Below, piece by piece: positions 44,758-54,268 of a DNA stretch of 64,000 bases; the first letter of the stretch is position 1; each line of letters starts with the position of its first letter. The stretch covers positions 744,001 through 808,000 of the forward strand of contig CANLNK010000001.1 in NCBI GenBank assembly GCA_947492575.1, given 5' to 3'. Origin of the DNA: an uncultured Thalassotalea sp. (GTDB taxonomy: Bacteria > Pseudomonadota > Gammaproteobacteria > Enterobacterales > Alteromonadaceae). The notes below the pieces were generated by a model that did not search any database, had not been told where the DNA came from, and saw only the letters and a program-made list of their open reading frames with translations. Made by a program: the position numbers and the translations under genes.

Positions 44758-45362
44758 TGGCTTACGAGCTGAACGAAGACCAACAAGACTGTCTACAAGA
44801 ACTTATTAATGTTGCTATGGGACAGGCGAGTGATCAGCTTGCCCGCTATCTTGATACATTCGTTTTTTTAACAGTACCTAATATTGAACTGGTAAATGGG
44901 CATGGGCTAAGCAGCACACTTGAAAGCAATACTGACTCAACAGCTGTCGTTAGCCAAGGGTTCTTTGGCTATGAAGGAATTCGCGGTGAGGCGTTATTAG
45001 TTTACCAACACAAAGATTCCGATCGTATTGCGGATTTGTTGGGATACGAGCCAGGCGAATTAAGTGTTGAAGAACAACTTATTGATATTAGTTCTATTTT
45101 AACGACTACTTTCTTAAATGTGTTTGCTAGTCAAATAGAAAACCAGATGTCTTACAGTGCTCCAAAGTTATTGGCTCACACTCAAGACACGGTATCTGAT
45201 TATATCAAGCAAGTTTCGTTTGATTGGGAAATGGCACTTAAAGTGAATATTAATTATCAAGTCACAGATTACTCGTTTAATTGTGAAATGATTTTATTAA
45301 TACCTGCGGCTGCGATTGAAAATATCAAAATGGTAATCGATAGAATTTTAGAAGATTACTAG
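44757..45362 (+). CDS. CheC-family phosphatase of the receiver protein
   Basis: 201 residues. The CheC/CheX/FliY active-site consensus D/S-x3-E-x2-N-x22-P is met exactly near the N-terminus: D11, E15, N18 and P41. The second copy, around 'IDISSILTTTFLN', has lost Glu and Asn, so one active site is expected. Such proteins dephosphorylate CheY-type regulators, here probably the product of the preceding gene. No flagellar genes are nearby, so it is not evidently a chemotaxis protein. Confidence 0.85.
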   Translation: MAYELNEDQQDCLQELINVAMGQASDQLARYLDTFVFLTVPNIELVNGHGLSSTLESNTDSTAVVSQGFFGYEGIRGEALLVYQHKDSDRIADLLGYEPGELSVEEQLIDISSILTTTFLNVFASQIENQMSYSAPKLLAHTQDTVSDYIKQVSFDWEMALKVNINYQVTDYSFNCEMILLIPAAAIENIKMVIDRILEDY

Positions 45363-45384
45363 TCTCGAGCATGGGAACGAGTTA

Positions 45385-46335
45385 ATGAATAGCAATATCG
45401 AGCTAACGCAAGTTACAGAACAGTTAAATTCCGGCATTTTATTGCTAGATTTAGATTTGAATGTTGTAAGTTGGAATCGATTTCTTGCCGTCCATGGCGA
45501 CCAAAAAATTTCTGCCGCGAAAGGAAAATCCGTTTTTGACGTGTTTCCAGAACTCCCAAAGAACTGGTTTGAACGTAAAATGGCTAGCGTTGTTCAGTTA
45601 GGCACGCCTTCATTTTGTTCTTGGGAGCAGCGGCACCATTTGTTTGAGCTTCCCCATACCCGTCCGATCACCACTGATAGCCATTTTATGGCACAAAACT
45701 GTACTTTCTTACCCTTCAACACGGATGGTAAGTTAACAGGGGTCTGTATTTTAATCGAAGATGTAACTGACGTTTGCCATTATCAAACGATGCTTAAACA
45801 AACTATGTTTGAGCTAGAGCAGGCGAATAGAATGGACGGGCTCACCCGTATTTATAATCGTAAATACTGGGAAGAGTCGCTAGCTAAAGAGTTTGTGCGT
45901 GCCAAACGCTATGGTAACCAGTTGAGCTTGATCATGTTTGACCTTGATAACTTCAAACAGATTAATGATAACTACGGTCATCAATGTGGCGACATGGTAT
46001 TGACTGAAACAGCGAACCGAGTAAGCGACATGTTAAGAGAAGTAGATGTGTTTGGCCGATACGGCGGTGAAGAGTTTGGTATTTTGTTAACTGAAACCAG
46101 TGCATCAGGTGCAAAAGAAGTTGGTGAGCGCATTAGAACAATTCTCAGCAACACCCCGATAACTTTTGGACAACAAACCATCTCATTCTCTGCAAGTATC
46201 GGTATATCTTCGCTAAACACGATGCAGACTCGCTATGAAGACTTAATCAGCGAAGCTGACAATGCATTGTATAGCGCTAAGACGTCAGGGCGAAATCAAG
46301 TTTGCCTCGCACCATCGTTAAGAATGTGCTCTTAA
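45385..46335 (+). CDS. PAS-GGDEF diguanylate cyclase
   Basis: 316 residues: PAS sensor domain (about 8-130, 'GILLLDLDLNVVSWN') and GGDEF domain (about 148-310). The catalytic motif is GGEEF (227-231) and the product-inhibition I-site RxxD (R218, D221) is intact, so it should make c-di-GMP with feedback. No membrane segment. It is third in the receiver-CheC-cyclase set, 22 bp after cheC, which suggests that the phosphorylation state of the receiver controls c-di-GMP output. Confidence 0.93.
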   Translation: MNSNIELTQVTEQLNSGILLLDLDLNVVSWNRFLAVHGDQKISAAKGKSVFDVFPELPKNWFERKMASVVQLGTPSFCSWEQRHHLFELPHTRPITTDSHFMAQNCTFLPFNTDGKLTGVCILIEDVTDVCHYQTMLKQTMFELEQANRMDGLTRIYNRKYWEESLAKEFVRAKRYGNQLSLIMFDLDNFKQINDNYGHQCGDMVLTETANRVSDMLREVDVFGRYGGEEFGILLTETSASGAKEVGERIRTILSNTPITFGQQTISFSASIGISSLNTMQTRYEDLISEADNALYSAKTSGRNQVCLAPSLRMCS

Positions 46336-46447
46336 AAACTTTCAAGATGAGTTTCTATGCAATATTTTTGCATGAATAACTATCTATTTCCCTTTTTATT
46401 CATAAATTAGAGTTGACATTCTAATTCTCCAATGGCATGTTAAGCCC

Positions 46448-46516
46448 ATGCGTACAAATATCAGCCTAATTATTACCATTATTACCACTACCACCCTCAA
46501 GGGATGGTGGTCATAG
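46448..46516 (+). CDS. thrL: thr operon leader peptide ThrL
   Basis: 22 codons from ATG 46448 to TAG 46514-46516, with 6 Thr and 5 Ile: the run 'TNISLIITIITTTT' is the control region where shortage of either charged tRNA stalls the ribosome. It is directly upstream of the attenuator before thrA. Two Trp near the end ('KGWWS') are unusual for a thr leader. A TTGACA at 46413-46418 may be the -35 box, but a matching -10 is not clear. Confidence 0.88.
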   Translation: MRTNISLIITIITTTTLKGWWS

Positions 46517-46546
46517 GCTGACGTGTAAAGAAAATACGAATTTACC

Positions 46547-46579
46547 AAGCCCGTGACCGAAAAGGTCACGGGCTTTTTT
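46547..46579 (+). terminator. thr operon attenuator
   Basis: A 12-bp stem AAGCCCGTGACC / GGTCACGGGCTT with a GAAAA loop is followed by six T. It lies between the thrL stop and the thrA Shine-Dalgarno. Upstream CAGCCTA (46462-46468) and TAGGCTG (46514-46520) can pair, bracketing the control codons, as expected for the competing structures of an attenuator. Confidence 0.9.
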
Positions 46580-46598
46580 ACTTTTAGAGGAAGGAAAA

Positions 46599-49055
46599 AT
46601 GCGTGTATTAAAATTTGGTGGCTCGTCATTGGCATCGGCACAGCGATTTATTGAAGTTGCCGATATCATCGAGAATAAAGCCGAATTATCTAAAGTTGCA
46701 GTGGTTGTATCGGCACCTCAAGGTGTAACTAACCATCTCGTAGCAATGGCTCAAAATATAAATGACGAAGAGCGCATGCAACAAGATCTTCGCCATTTCA
46801 CCCAAGCTATTGAAGCCATTATTGAGGACTTAGCTGCACGCATTACCAACTTCGATACAGTGTCTGTAGAGCAAGCGTTAAAGCAATGGGAAAAACAGTT
46901 AACGCGCTTTATGCAAGGTGCTCACTTACTCGCATACTGTCCAGATCATGTGCGCGCCAATATCATCAGTACAGGTGAACGATTGAGTGTTGCTATTTTA
47001 TCTTCTGTACTTGCGGCTCGCGGTAAATCACCCGTTGCTTTGAGCCCAGAGAAATTCTTGGTCACAAACGATGCTTCACTTAATGCAGTTGCCGACTTGG
47101 TGTTATGTAAAGAGAAGTTCCAATCAGTCTATGGCGACGCAAATGATATCGCGATCATGCCAGGTTTTATTGGCGTAAATGCTAAAGGTGAAGTCACAAC
47201 ATTAGGGCGCAATGGTTCTGACTATTCTGCGGCAGTATTAGCCGTCTGTGCCGAAGCTGAGAGTTGTGAAATATGGACCGATGTGAACGGTGTCTACAAT
47301 GCAGATCCGCGTGTTATCAAAGATGCACAGTTACTAGATTACTTATCTTATCAAGAAGCAATGGAACTATCTTACTTTGGCGCCAAAGTACTTCACCCGA
47401 AAACGATTGGTCCTATCGCACAATTCCACATTCCTTGCTTAATTAAAAATACGGGTAACCCAGAAGCGCCGGGCACGCGCATTGCGAATGAAACTGATGA
47501 TCAACAGCAAGTTAAAGCTATCTCAAATCTAGATGATTTAACTATGGTCAACGTTTCTGGCCCTGGCATGAAGGGCATGGTAGGTATGGCGAGCCGCGTG
47601 TTTGCAGCCATGAGTCGAGAAAACATTTCTATGGTACTGATTAGTCAATCTTCAAGTGAGTATTGCATCAGTTTCTGTATCCACACTGTCGATGCTTTTC
47701 GCGCTGAACAAAGCTTAAAACAAGAATTTGAACTAGAACTTCTTAATGGGCTACTCGAACCAATTGAGCTGCAAAGCAATTTATCAATTGTATCCCTAGT
47801 TGGTGATGGCATGCACCAGCAACGCGGTGTTGCAGCTAAGTTATTTTCTTCTTTAGCTCAAGCACGCGTTAACGTAGTGGCGATTGCACAAGACTCATCT
47901 GAACGCAGTATTTCAGTAGTTATCGAACAGCGTAAATGTACAGACGCATTGAAGGTTTGTCATCAGAACTTCTTCTCTCACAAACCAACAATTGACGCCT
48001 TCGTTGTCGGTTGTGGTGTCGTCGGAAGTGAGTTGCTTAATCAGATTGCCAAGCAGCAAGAAAGCCTGAAAGCACAGAATATTGATTTAAAGGTGTATGG
48101 TTTAGCAAACTCTAAGGGGATGTTCTTCGATGCTGCTGGTATCGATATGACTAACTGGCAAGGAGCACTAGAGGGTGAAGCCGAAGAATTAAGCGTTGAT
48201 AATCTTAAAGCATTTGTGCGTAATAACCACCTGATCAACCCTGTGCTAGTTGATGTGACATCCAACGAAACGTTAGCGCTAACTTATGCAGACTATTTAG
48301 CTGAAGGCTTCCATGTTGTTACGCCCAACAAGAAAGCAAATACAGACACTTGGGAGTACTACCAACAACTTCGCAGTGCGGCGCAAAGTACAAATCGCCG
48401 TTTCTTGTATGAAACAACCGTTGGTGCGGGCTTGCCTGTCATTGATACGCTGCAAAACTTAATCAAAGCCGGTGACGAGCTATTGCGATTTGAGGGTGTT
48501 TTGTCAGGCTCATTATCTTATATTTTTGGTAAGCTAGAAGAAGGAATGTCACTTTCTGAGGCAACAGCGATTGCCAAAGAAAACGGCTTTACAGAACCCG
48601 ACCCACGTGATGACTTAAGTGGTATGGATGTAGCGCGTAAGCTACTTATCATGGCGCGTGAAGCAGGCATGTCATTGGAGTTATCTGATATTCAAGTGGA
48701 CTCTGTTTTACCAGCAGACTTTGATGCAAGTGGAGATGTCTCAGCGTTCATGACGAATATCACTAAACTAGACGCACAGGTTGCCCATCAAATCGCTGAG
48801 GCGAAAGCAGAAGGTAAAGTATTGCGTTACATAGGTACGATTAACGAAGGCAAGTGCCAAGTATCTATACAAGCTGTTGATGCTGCTCACCCGCTTTACG
48901 CCATTAAAGATGGTGAGAATGCATTGGCTATCCATTCACGTTACTATCAGCCTCTGCCATTCGTATTACGCGGTTATGGAGCTGGTGCAGCGGTAACTGC
49001 TGCTGGTGTATTTGGTGACTTATTAAGAACATTAGCTTGGGAGCAACAGCACTAA
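46599..49055 (+). CDS. thrA: Bifunctional aspartokinase I / homoserine dehydrogenase I
   Basis: Phosphorylates aspartate and reduces aspartate semialdehyde to homoserine, at two ends of the threonine pathway. 818 residues (E. coli ThrA 820). The kinase domain begins '[12 protein letters not shown]' and contains '[15 protein letters not shown]'; ACT domains lie about 300-460 and give Thr feedback; the dehydrogenase begins about 465 with '[12 protein letters not shown]' and has 'TPNKKANTD' and '[11 protein letters not shown]'. AGGAAGG lies before the ATG. The gene is behind the thrL attenuator. Confidence 0.97.
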   Translation: MRVLKFGGSSLASAQRFIEVADIIENKAELSKVAVVVSAPQGVTNHLVAMAQNINDEERMQQDLRHFTQAIEAIIEDLAARITNFDTVSVEQALKQWEKQLTRFMQGAHLLAYCPDHVRANIISTGERLSVAILSSVLAARGKSPVALSPEKFLVTNDASLNAVADLVLCKEKFQSVYGDANDIAIMPGFIGVNAKGEVTTLGRNGSDYSAAVLAVCAEAESCEIWTDVNGVYNADPRVIKDAQLLDYLSYQEAMELSYFGAKVLHPKTIGPIAQFHIPCLIKNTGNPEAPGTRIANETDDQQQVKAISNLDDLTMVNVSGPGMKGMVGMASRVFAAMSRENISMVLISQSSSEYCISFCIHTVDAFRAEQSLKQEFELELLNGLLEPIELQSNLSIVSLVGDGMHQQRGVAAKLFSSLAQARVNVVAIAQDSSERSISVVIEQRKCTDALKVCHQNFFSHKPTIDAFVVGCGVVGSELLNQIAKQQESLKAQNIDLKVYGLANSKGMFFDAAGIDMTNWQGALEGEAEELSVDNLKAFVRNNHLINPVLVDVTSNETLALTYADYLAEGFHVVTPNKKANTDTWEYYQQLRSAAQSTNRRFLYETTVGAGLPVIDTLQNLIKAGDELLRFEGVLSGSLSYIFGKLEEGMSLSEATAIAKENGFTEPDPRDDLSGMDVARKLLIMAREAGMSLELSDIQVDSVLPADFDASGDVSAFMTNITKLDAQVAHQIAEAKAEGKVLRYIGTINEGKCQVSIQAVDAAHPLYAIKDGENALAIHSRYYQPLPFVLRGYGAGAAVTAAGVFGDLLRTLAWEQQH

Positions 49056-50002
49056 TGTCAGTATCAGTATTTGCTCCTGCATCTATCGGTAATGTAAGTG
49101 TAGGATTCGACGTTTTAGGACTTGCTGTTCAACCGGTTGACGGCACATTACTCGGTGATGTCGTAACTGTTGAGCCTGCTCAGCAAAACGCGTTAGCGGT
49201 TGTTGGTGCTTTTGCCGACAAGTTACCAGCCGAGCCAAGTGACAATATCGTTTGGCAATGTTTGTTGTTGTTCAATAAGGCACTTGAACAAGCAGGTAAG
49301 GAAGTTCAAACGGTTAAGCTAACATTAGACAAGAAAATGCCTGTAGGTAGTGGCTTAGGCTCTAGTGCTTGTTCTGTTGTTGCCGCTTTGGTAGCACTCA
49401 ACAGCTTCTATGACAATTATTTTAGTGAAGATGTCGTGTTGAAAATGACCGGACAAATGGAAGCTAAAATAAGTGGTAGCTTACATTACGATAACGTTGC
49501 ACCTTGTTACCTTGGTGGTTTGCAACTGATGATTGCTGACGAAAATATCATTACCCGCACACTACCGGGATTCGACGACTGCTATTACGTTATGGCATAT
49601 CCAGGCATAACCGTCTCAACGAAAGCTGCACGAGAGGTGTTACCTACTCAATACAGCAAAACTGATTTAATTCAGTATGGACAAACGCTAGCAGGGTTTG
49701 TAGACGCTTGCTATCGCCAAGATAAAGGTCAGGCTTTTGGTCAGTTTGATGACGTCGTCGCCGAACCTTACCGTGAAAACTTATTACCCGGCTTTGCTAG
49801 TGCGAAGCAATACCTGTTAAACCAAGGCTGTTTAGCAGCTGGTATATCTGGCTCAGGCCCTACACTTTTTGCTGTAACTGATGACAAAGCGCTTGCGGAG
49901 TCTGCAGCAATCTGGTTAAAAGAAAATTACTTAAAAACTGATTTAGGCTTCGTTCACGTTTGCAAAGCTGACAATCAAGGTGCTCGCTGCATATCTCGTT
50001 AG
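49055..50002 (+). CDS. thrB: Homoserine kinase ThrB
   Basis: GHMP-family kinase that phosphorylates homoserine. 315 residues starting '[19 protein letters not shown]', with the ATP loop 'MPVGSGLGSSACSVVAAL' and the C-terminal 'GISGSGPTLFAV'. The ATG shares one base with the thrA stop (TAATG), giving translational coupling; the longer frame from 49037 lies inside thrA and is unlikely. Confidence 0.96.
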   Translation: MSVSVFAPASIGNVSVGFDVLGLAVQPVDGTLLGDVVTVEPAQQNALAVVGAFADKLPAEPSDNIVWQCLLLFNKALEQAGKEVQTVKLTLDKKMPVGSGLGSSACSVVAALVALNSFYDNYFSEDVVLKMTGQMEAKISGSLHYDNVAPCYLGGLQLMIADENIITRTLPGFDDCYYVMAYPGITVSTKAAREVLPTQYSKTDLIQYGQTLAGFVDACYRQDKGQAFGQFDDVVAEPYRENLLPGFASAKQYLLNQGCLAAGISGSGPTLFAVTDDKALAESAAIWLKENYLKTDLGFVHVCKADNQGARCISR

Positions 50003-50031
50003 ATGAAAAAGAATATTGAAGGAAGAGTTTC

Positions 50032-51312
50032 GTGAAGTTTTATAATTTAAAAGAAAATGATGAACAGGTGAGTTTTGCTCAAGCAGTAAAACAAGGCTTA
50101 GGTAAAAATCAGGGTCTATTTTTCCCTGAGAAGATGCCATCACTCGACAATGTTGATGAACTATTAGCAATGCCGTTCGTAGAGCGCAGCATCGAAGTGT
50201 TAGCGCCATTTGTAGAAGGTGACCTTTCAAAGGATGAATTAACAGAGATCGTTACTAATGCGTTTAATTTCCCTGCGCAAATTCAGCCAATTAGCGAAAG
50301 TCGTTCGATTCTAGAATTATTCCACGGACCAACGTTAGCGTTTAAAGATTTTGGTGGTCGCTTTATGGCGCAGTGCTTACAAACGTTCACAAAGCAAGAG
50401 AAAATTACCATTCTAACAGCGACGTCTGGTGATACAGGTGCTGCAGTAGCGCATGCTTTTCACGGTATTGAAAACATCCGCGTAGTTATTATGTATCCGA
50501 AGGGGAAGATCAGCTTACTTCAAGAGAAAATGTTTACAACGCTTGGTGGCAACATTGAAACGATTGCTATCGACGGCACATTTGACGATTGTCAGGCTAT
50601 GGTTAAACAAGCGTTTGACGACAAAGCGTTAGCACAAGAGATTGGTCTAAACTCAGCAAACTCAATCAATATCAGCAGATTGTTAGCGCAAGTGTGTTAC
50701 TACTTTGAAGCGGTCGCCCAGTTAAAACGTCAGAATAGCCAGCTAGATAACATCGTATTTTCTGTACCTAGCGGTAACTTTGGTAACTTAACTGGTGGCC
50801 TTTTCGCCAAGGCAATGGGTTTACCTATTGAGCGCTTTATCGCAGCGACAAATGCTAATGACACCGTTCCTCGCTACCTAGCGACAGGTGAATGGGCACC
50901 TAAAGCGACTGTTCCTACTATTTCAAATGCTATGGACGTGAGTAATCCAAATAACTGGCCTCGTGTTGAGCATATGGTGAAATCGGGTATTGTCGATGAT
51001 TGTGTGTCAGGCGTTTCTGTTGATGAAGAGCAAACGCAATCGACAATGCTACAACTTAATAAGCTAGGTTATATTAGTGAGCCTCATGCAGCAGTCGCAT
51101 ACAAAGCACTAAGTCAGTGTGAAGATGACGAGTACGGTGTATTCCTTGGAACTGCACATCCTGCTAAGTTTAAGGAAGTGGTAGAGAGTACACTAGGGCA
51201 ACCTATTGCATTGCCAAAGGCATTGGCAGATTGTGCCGGCGAACCAATTTTATCGGTTGATATGGCGGCAGACTTTGAGCAAGTTAAAGCGTATCTTCTC
51301 CAAGGTAATTAA
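50032..51312 (+). CDS. thrC: Threonine synthase ThrC
   Basis: PLP enzyme converting O-phosphohomoserine to threonine. 426 residues; the PLP lysine is in 'HGPTLAFKDFGGRF', and the phosphate-binding 'TATSGDTGAAVAHAF' and 'SVPSGNFGNLTGGLFAKAMG' are complete. The start is GTG 50032, preceded by GGAAGAG. It ends the thrLABC operon at a strong terminator. Confidence 0.97.
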   Translation: MKFYNLKENDEQVSFAQAVKQGLGKNQGLFFPEKMPSLDNVDELLAMPFVERSIEVLAPFVEGDLSKDELTEIVTNAFNFPAQIQPISESRSILELFHGPTLAFKDFGGRFMAQCLQTFTKQEKITILTATSGDTGAAVAHAFHGIENIRVVIMYPKGKISLLQEKMFTTLGGNIETIAIDGTFDDCQAMVKQAFDDKALAQEIGLNSANSINISRLLAQVCYYFEAVAQLKRQNSQLDNIVFSVPSGNFGNLTGGLFAKAMGLPIERFIAATNANDTVPRYLATGEWAPKATVPTISNAMDVSNPNNWPRVEHMVKSGIVDDCVSGVSVDEEQTQSTMLQLNKLGYISEPHAAVAYKALSQCEDDEYGVFLGTAHPAKFKEVVESTLGQPIALPKALADCAGEPILSVDMAADFEQVKAYLLQGN

Positions 51313-51342
51313 TGGCAAACCATTAAATATAAGGTAGCCAAT

Positions 51343-51373
51343 AAAAAAGGCGACAGTAAATGTCGCCTTTTTC
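51343..51373. terminator. Bidirectional terminator between thrC and lipA
   Basis: A stem AAAAGGCGACA / TGTCGCCTTTT with loop GTAAA is flanked by A on the left and T on the right. It serves thrC (plus) and the lipA end of the minus-strand cell-wall block. Confidence 0.9.
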
Positions 51374-51414
51374 TTTTCCTATACTTTTAAATCTGAATTA
51401 AGCAGCAAGCCGTA

Positions 51415-52383
51415 TTACTTAACTTCTTCACCAGCGGCTTGCTTATCTGCATGGTAGCTCGAACGAACTAACGGGCCACATGCAGCATGTACAAAGCCCA
51501 TCTTCATTGCTTCATCATGGAACATTTGAAATTCGTCAGGGTGAACATAGCGCTCAACAGGCAGGTGATCTTTACTTGGTTGCAAGTACTGACCAATAGT
51601 TAGCATAGTTACGCCGTGTGCACGAAGGTCACGCATTACCTCTATGATTTCTTCGTTTGTCTCACCCAAACCTACCATTAGACCAGATTTCGTTGGTACT
51701 TCAGGGTTGGCTTCGCCGAACTTCTTCAATAAATCTAAAGACCATTGGTAATTAGCACCAGGTCTTGCTTTTGTGTATAAGCGAGGCGCTGTTTCCATGT
51801 TGTGATTGAACACATGTGGAGGGTGTTGATTTAGTATTTCTAACGCACGGTCCATACGACCACGGAAGTCAGGTACTAAAATTTCAACTTTTGTATGTGG
51901 TGCATGCTCTTCAATTTCTTTGATACATTCAGCAAACTGGCTAGCACCGCCGTCGCGAAGGTCGTCACGGTCAACAGACGTGATTACGACGTATTTTAGC
52001 GCCATGTCTTTTAGCGTTAATGCGAGTTTCTTTGGCTCTTCTTCGTTTGGCTTAAGTGGTCTGCCATGCGCTACATCACAGAAAGGACAGCGCCGAGTAC
52101 AGATGTCGCCCAAAATCATGAAGGTTGCTGTACCGTGGTTAAAACATTCAGATAGGTTAGGGCATGAAGCCTCTTCACATACTGAGTGTAAGCCATGCTT
52201 ACGCAGGCCAGCTTTTACTTGATCGATTTTTTCAGTAGTACGCGGTAACTTAATACGTAGCCATTCTGGTTTACGCAACATGGTTTCGCGTTCTGAAGGA
52301 ACAACTTTGATCGGAATATGCGCCATTTTTTCGGCGTCACGTAGTTTAGTACCTGCTACAACTTTCGATGATTTAACTGTCAT
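51415..52383 (-). CDS. lipA: Lipoyl synthase LipA (radical SAM)
   Basis: Inserts two sulfurs into the octanoyl chain on the lipoyl domains. 322 residues with both iron-sulfur motifs: the auxiliary cluster '[12 protein letters not shown]' and the radical-SAM CxxxCxxC in 'CTRRCPFC'; the C-terminal 'RSSYHAD' carries the conserved Ser cluster ligand. Overlaps the end of lipB by 11 bp, so the two steps of lipoate synthesis are coupled. Confidence 0.97.
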   Translation of the reverse strand: MTVKSSKVVAGTKLRDAEKMAHIPIKVVPSERETMLRKPEWLRIKLPRTTEKIDQVKAGLRKHGLHSVCEEASCPNLSECFNHGTATFMILGDICTRRCPFCDVAHGRPLKPNEEEPKKLALTLKDMALKYVVITSVDRDDLRDGGASQFAECIKEIEEHAPHTKVEILVPDFRGRMDRALEILNQHPPHVFNHNMETAPRLYTKARPGANYQWSLDLLKKFGEANPEVPTKSGLMVGLGETNEEIIEVMRDLRAHGVTMLTIGQYLQPSKDHLPVERYVHPDEFQMFHDEAMKMGFVHAACGPLVRSSYHADKQAAGEEVK

Positions 52384-53032
52384 AATTTACATCCAGCCCT
52401 TCTTTGTGCTCAACATGTTCAACTTCAAACAGAGCAACTAATTCTTGAACTAGTGCCTTGCCTGCTTGTTCAACTGACGCGGGGCCATTGATATCTGCGG
52501 TTTGTATCATTTCCATTCCCGCATAACCGCAAGGGTTGATACGCAAGAATGGTTCTAAATCCATATTTACATTGAGTGCTAGACCATGAAAAGAACAGCC
52601 TTTACGCACTCTTAGGCCTAGCGAGGCTACTTTTCGCTCGTCCACATAAACGCCAGGTGCATCGGCTTTTGCGTAAGCGTCGATGTCGAATTTACCTATT
52701 GCACTCACGATGGCGTTTTCAATGAGAGTTACCAGTTGACGCACACCTAACTTACGGCGCTTAAGGTCAATTAAAAAGTAGATGACTTGCTGACCTGGTC
52801 CGTGATAAGTCACCTGACCGCCGCGATCTACTTTTACAACGGGAATGTCACCGGTTGTCAGTAAATGCTCCTCTTTACCTGCTTGACCTTGGGTGAACAC
52901 CGGCGGGTGTTCAACTAACCAAAGTTCATCGAGCGTATCTTCATCCCGATGGTCGGTAAAGTGTTGCATAGCATGCCAAACTGTTGTGTAGTCTAACTGG
53001 TTAAGTTGACGAATAATTAACGTATTATTCAA
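52373..53032 (-). CDS. lipB: Octanoyltransferase LipB
   Basis: Transfers octanoyl groups from acyl carrier protein to lipoyl domains. 219 residues with the signatures '[12 protein letters not shown]', the active-site Lys in 'KVASLGLRV' and the catalytic Cys in 'INPCGYAG'. The start is TTG 53032: homologues begin 'LIRQL', and no in-frame ATG precedes this region. It lies between ybeD and lipA as in E. coli. Confidence 0.95.
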   Translation of the reverse strand: MNNTLIIRQLNQLDYTTVWHAMQHFTDHRDEDTLDELWLVEHPPVFTQGQAGKEEHLLTTGDIPVVKVDRGGQVTYHGPGQQVIYFLIDLKRRKLGVRQLVTLIENAIVSAIGKFDIDAYAKADAPGVYVDERKVASLGLRVRKGCSFHGLALNVNMDLEPFLRINPCGYAGMEMIQTADINGPASVEQAGKALVQELVALFEVEHVEHKEGLDVNYDS

Positions 53033-53117
53033 ACTTAATTCTCACAAAATTCGAATTTATGGATTATATCTGAAGAAATCCTAGATTACACCGTATAGAG
53101 TGTATGGACTTTCTTGG

Positions 53118-53381
53118 TTACAGAACGTATCTAACTTCTTCAATAGCGGTTAGTGTTTTGTAAACGGTCTCAATGTGATCTTTGCTTGTAACGCGCACGG
53201 CTACTGAAACAGACCAGTAGTTTCCCTTTGAGCTCGGCTTAACTTTTGGCGAGTAGTCACCTGGTGTGTGCTTTTGAAGTTCACCGACAATAAGATCTGG
53301 CAATTCATCACAAGCAATACCCATGACTCTGAAGTTAAGAACAGTAGGAAACTCTAACAGTTCGTCAAATTTTGTTTGCAT
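53118..53381 (-). CDS. ybeD: YbeD-like DUF493 protein
   Basis: 87 residues, matching the small ACT-like YbeD protein of E. coli found between dacA and lipB ('LEFPTVLNFRVMG' at the start, 'HIETVYKTLTAIEEVRYVL' at the end). It may regulate lipoate or amino-acid metabolism, but the function is unknown. It starts 19 bp after the aminotransferase gene. Confidence 0.92.
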   Translation of the reverse strand: MQTKFDELLEFPTVLNFRVMGIACDELPDLIVGELQKHTPGDYSPKVKPSSKGNYWSVSVAVRVTSKDHIETVYKTLTAIEEVRYVL

Positions 53382-53400
53382 CTTCGCTCTCTATAAACAG

Positions 53401-54252
53401 TTAGCTGTTAACAAGCGATTGTTTAAACGATTGAAACAGCTGATGTACTTGGGTGGCAACAGGACCTATCTGGCCATTAGCTACTATTTTACCATCAATA
53501 TGGCTAACAGGGCTAATTTCACGTGAAGAACTGCTGATCCATACTTCATCTGCACTCACTAGTTGAGCGACAGACAATGGTTGTTGGTGTACTGTTATGG
53601 AGGCTTTTTCCGCTAATTCAATGATCAAATCGCGTGTTATTCCAGCAAGAATCAATTGATTCTTAGGTGGTGTTATCATTTCTCCGTCAATCACGGCAAA
53701 TACATTGCTGGAACTTGCTTCGGTAATGTATTGATGTCGCTGTAAAATTGCTTCATCAAAACCGAGGCTTTCAGCTTGATTGCGAAGTAAAATATTTGCT
53801 AGTAAGGCGGTCGTTTTTATATCGCAATGTTGCCAACGAAAATCTTCAAGTAATGTGACACGAATGGCCTTTAATGCAGCAACATCAGTCGATAGTGGCA
53901 TCGGCATAATAAGCAGGGTAGGCGGTATTTCTTGGTCTAGAACATGACTACGCTCTTTGTCTCTGCCTCTGGTTACTTGAATATAGATAGATAGATGACC
54001 ACCGTTGTTTTTGTCGATAACCGATTGAATAAGCGCCTGCCAGTCGAATGAAGCAAAGGCGTGTTCCAGTCCAATACTTCGCAGGCAATATTCGAGGCGT
54101 TTTAGGTGTTCGGTTAACCGAAAAGGAATGCTGTGGTAAACGGGGATAACTTCATAAACACTGTCTGCAAACAAAAAGCCTCGGTCAAGGACCGAGACTT
54201 TTGCATCGTGTTTAGCAAGATATTCACCGTTAAGGTAAACAATATCTGACAT
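53401..54252 (-). CDS. dat: D-amino-acid aminotransferase (class IV)
   Basis: PLP-dependent fold-type IV transaminase, 283 residues: 'VYLNGEYLAKHDAKVSVLDRGFLFADSVYEVI' region typical of D-amino-acid aminotransferases, the PLP lysine in 'DIKTTALLANILLRN', and 'EASSSNVFAVIDGEMITPP'. Substrate is probably D-Ala with 2-oxoglutarate, yielding D-Glu or pyruvate. Branched-chain aminotransferase is the alternative; the local gene order favours the D-enzyme. It is inserted between dacA and ybeD, which are adjacent in E. coli; DacA releases D-Ala, so the pairing makes sense. Confidence 0.85.
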   Translation of the reverse strand: MSDIVYLNGEYLAKHDAKVSVLDRGFLFADSVYEVIPVYHSIPFRLTEHLKRLEYCLRSIGLEHAFASFDWQALIQSVIDKNNGGHLSIYIQVTRGRDKERSHVLDQEIPPTLLIMPMPLSTDVAALKAIRVTLLEDFRWQHCDIKTTALLANILLRNQAESLGFDEAILQRHQYITEASSSNVFAVIDGEMITPPKNQLILAGITRDLIIELAEKASITVHQQPLSVAQLVSADEVWISSSSREISPVSHIDGKIVANGQIGPVATQVHQLFQSFKQSLVNS

Positions 54253-54268
54253 TTGAGTAAGCTAACTA

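Noticed and set aside
46396-46641. Minus-strand frame across the thr leader
   Set aside because: It is antisense to thrL and the attenuator, with no family match or start signal; thrL on the plus strand explains the sequence.
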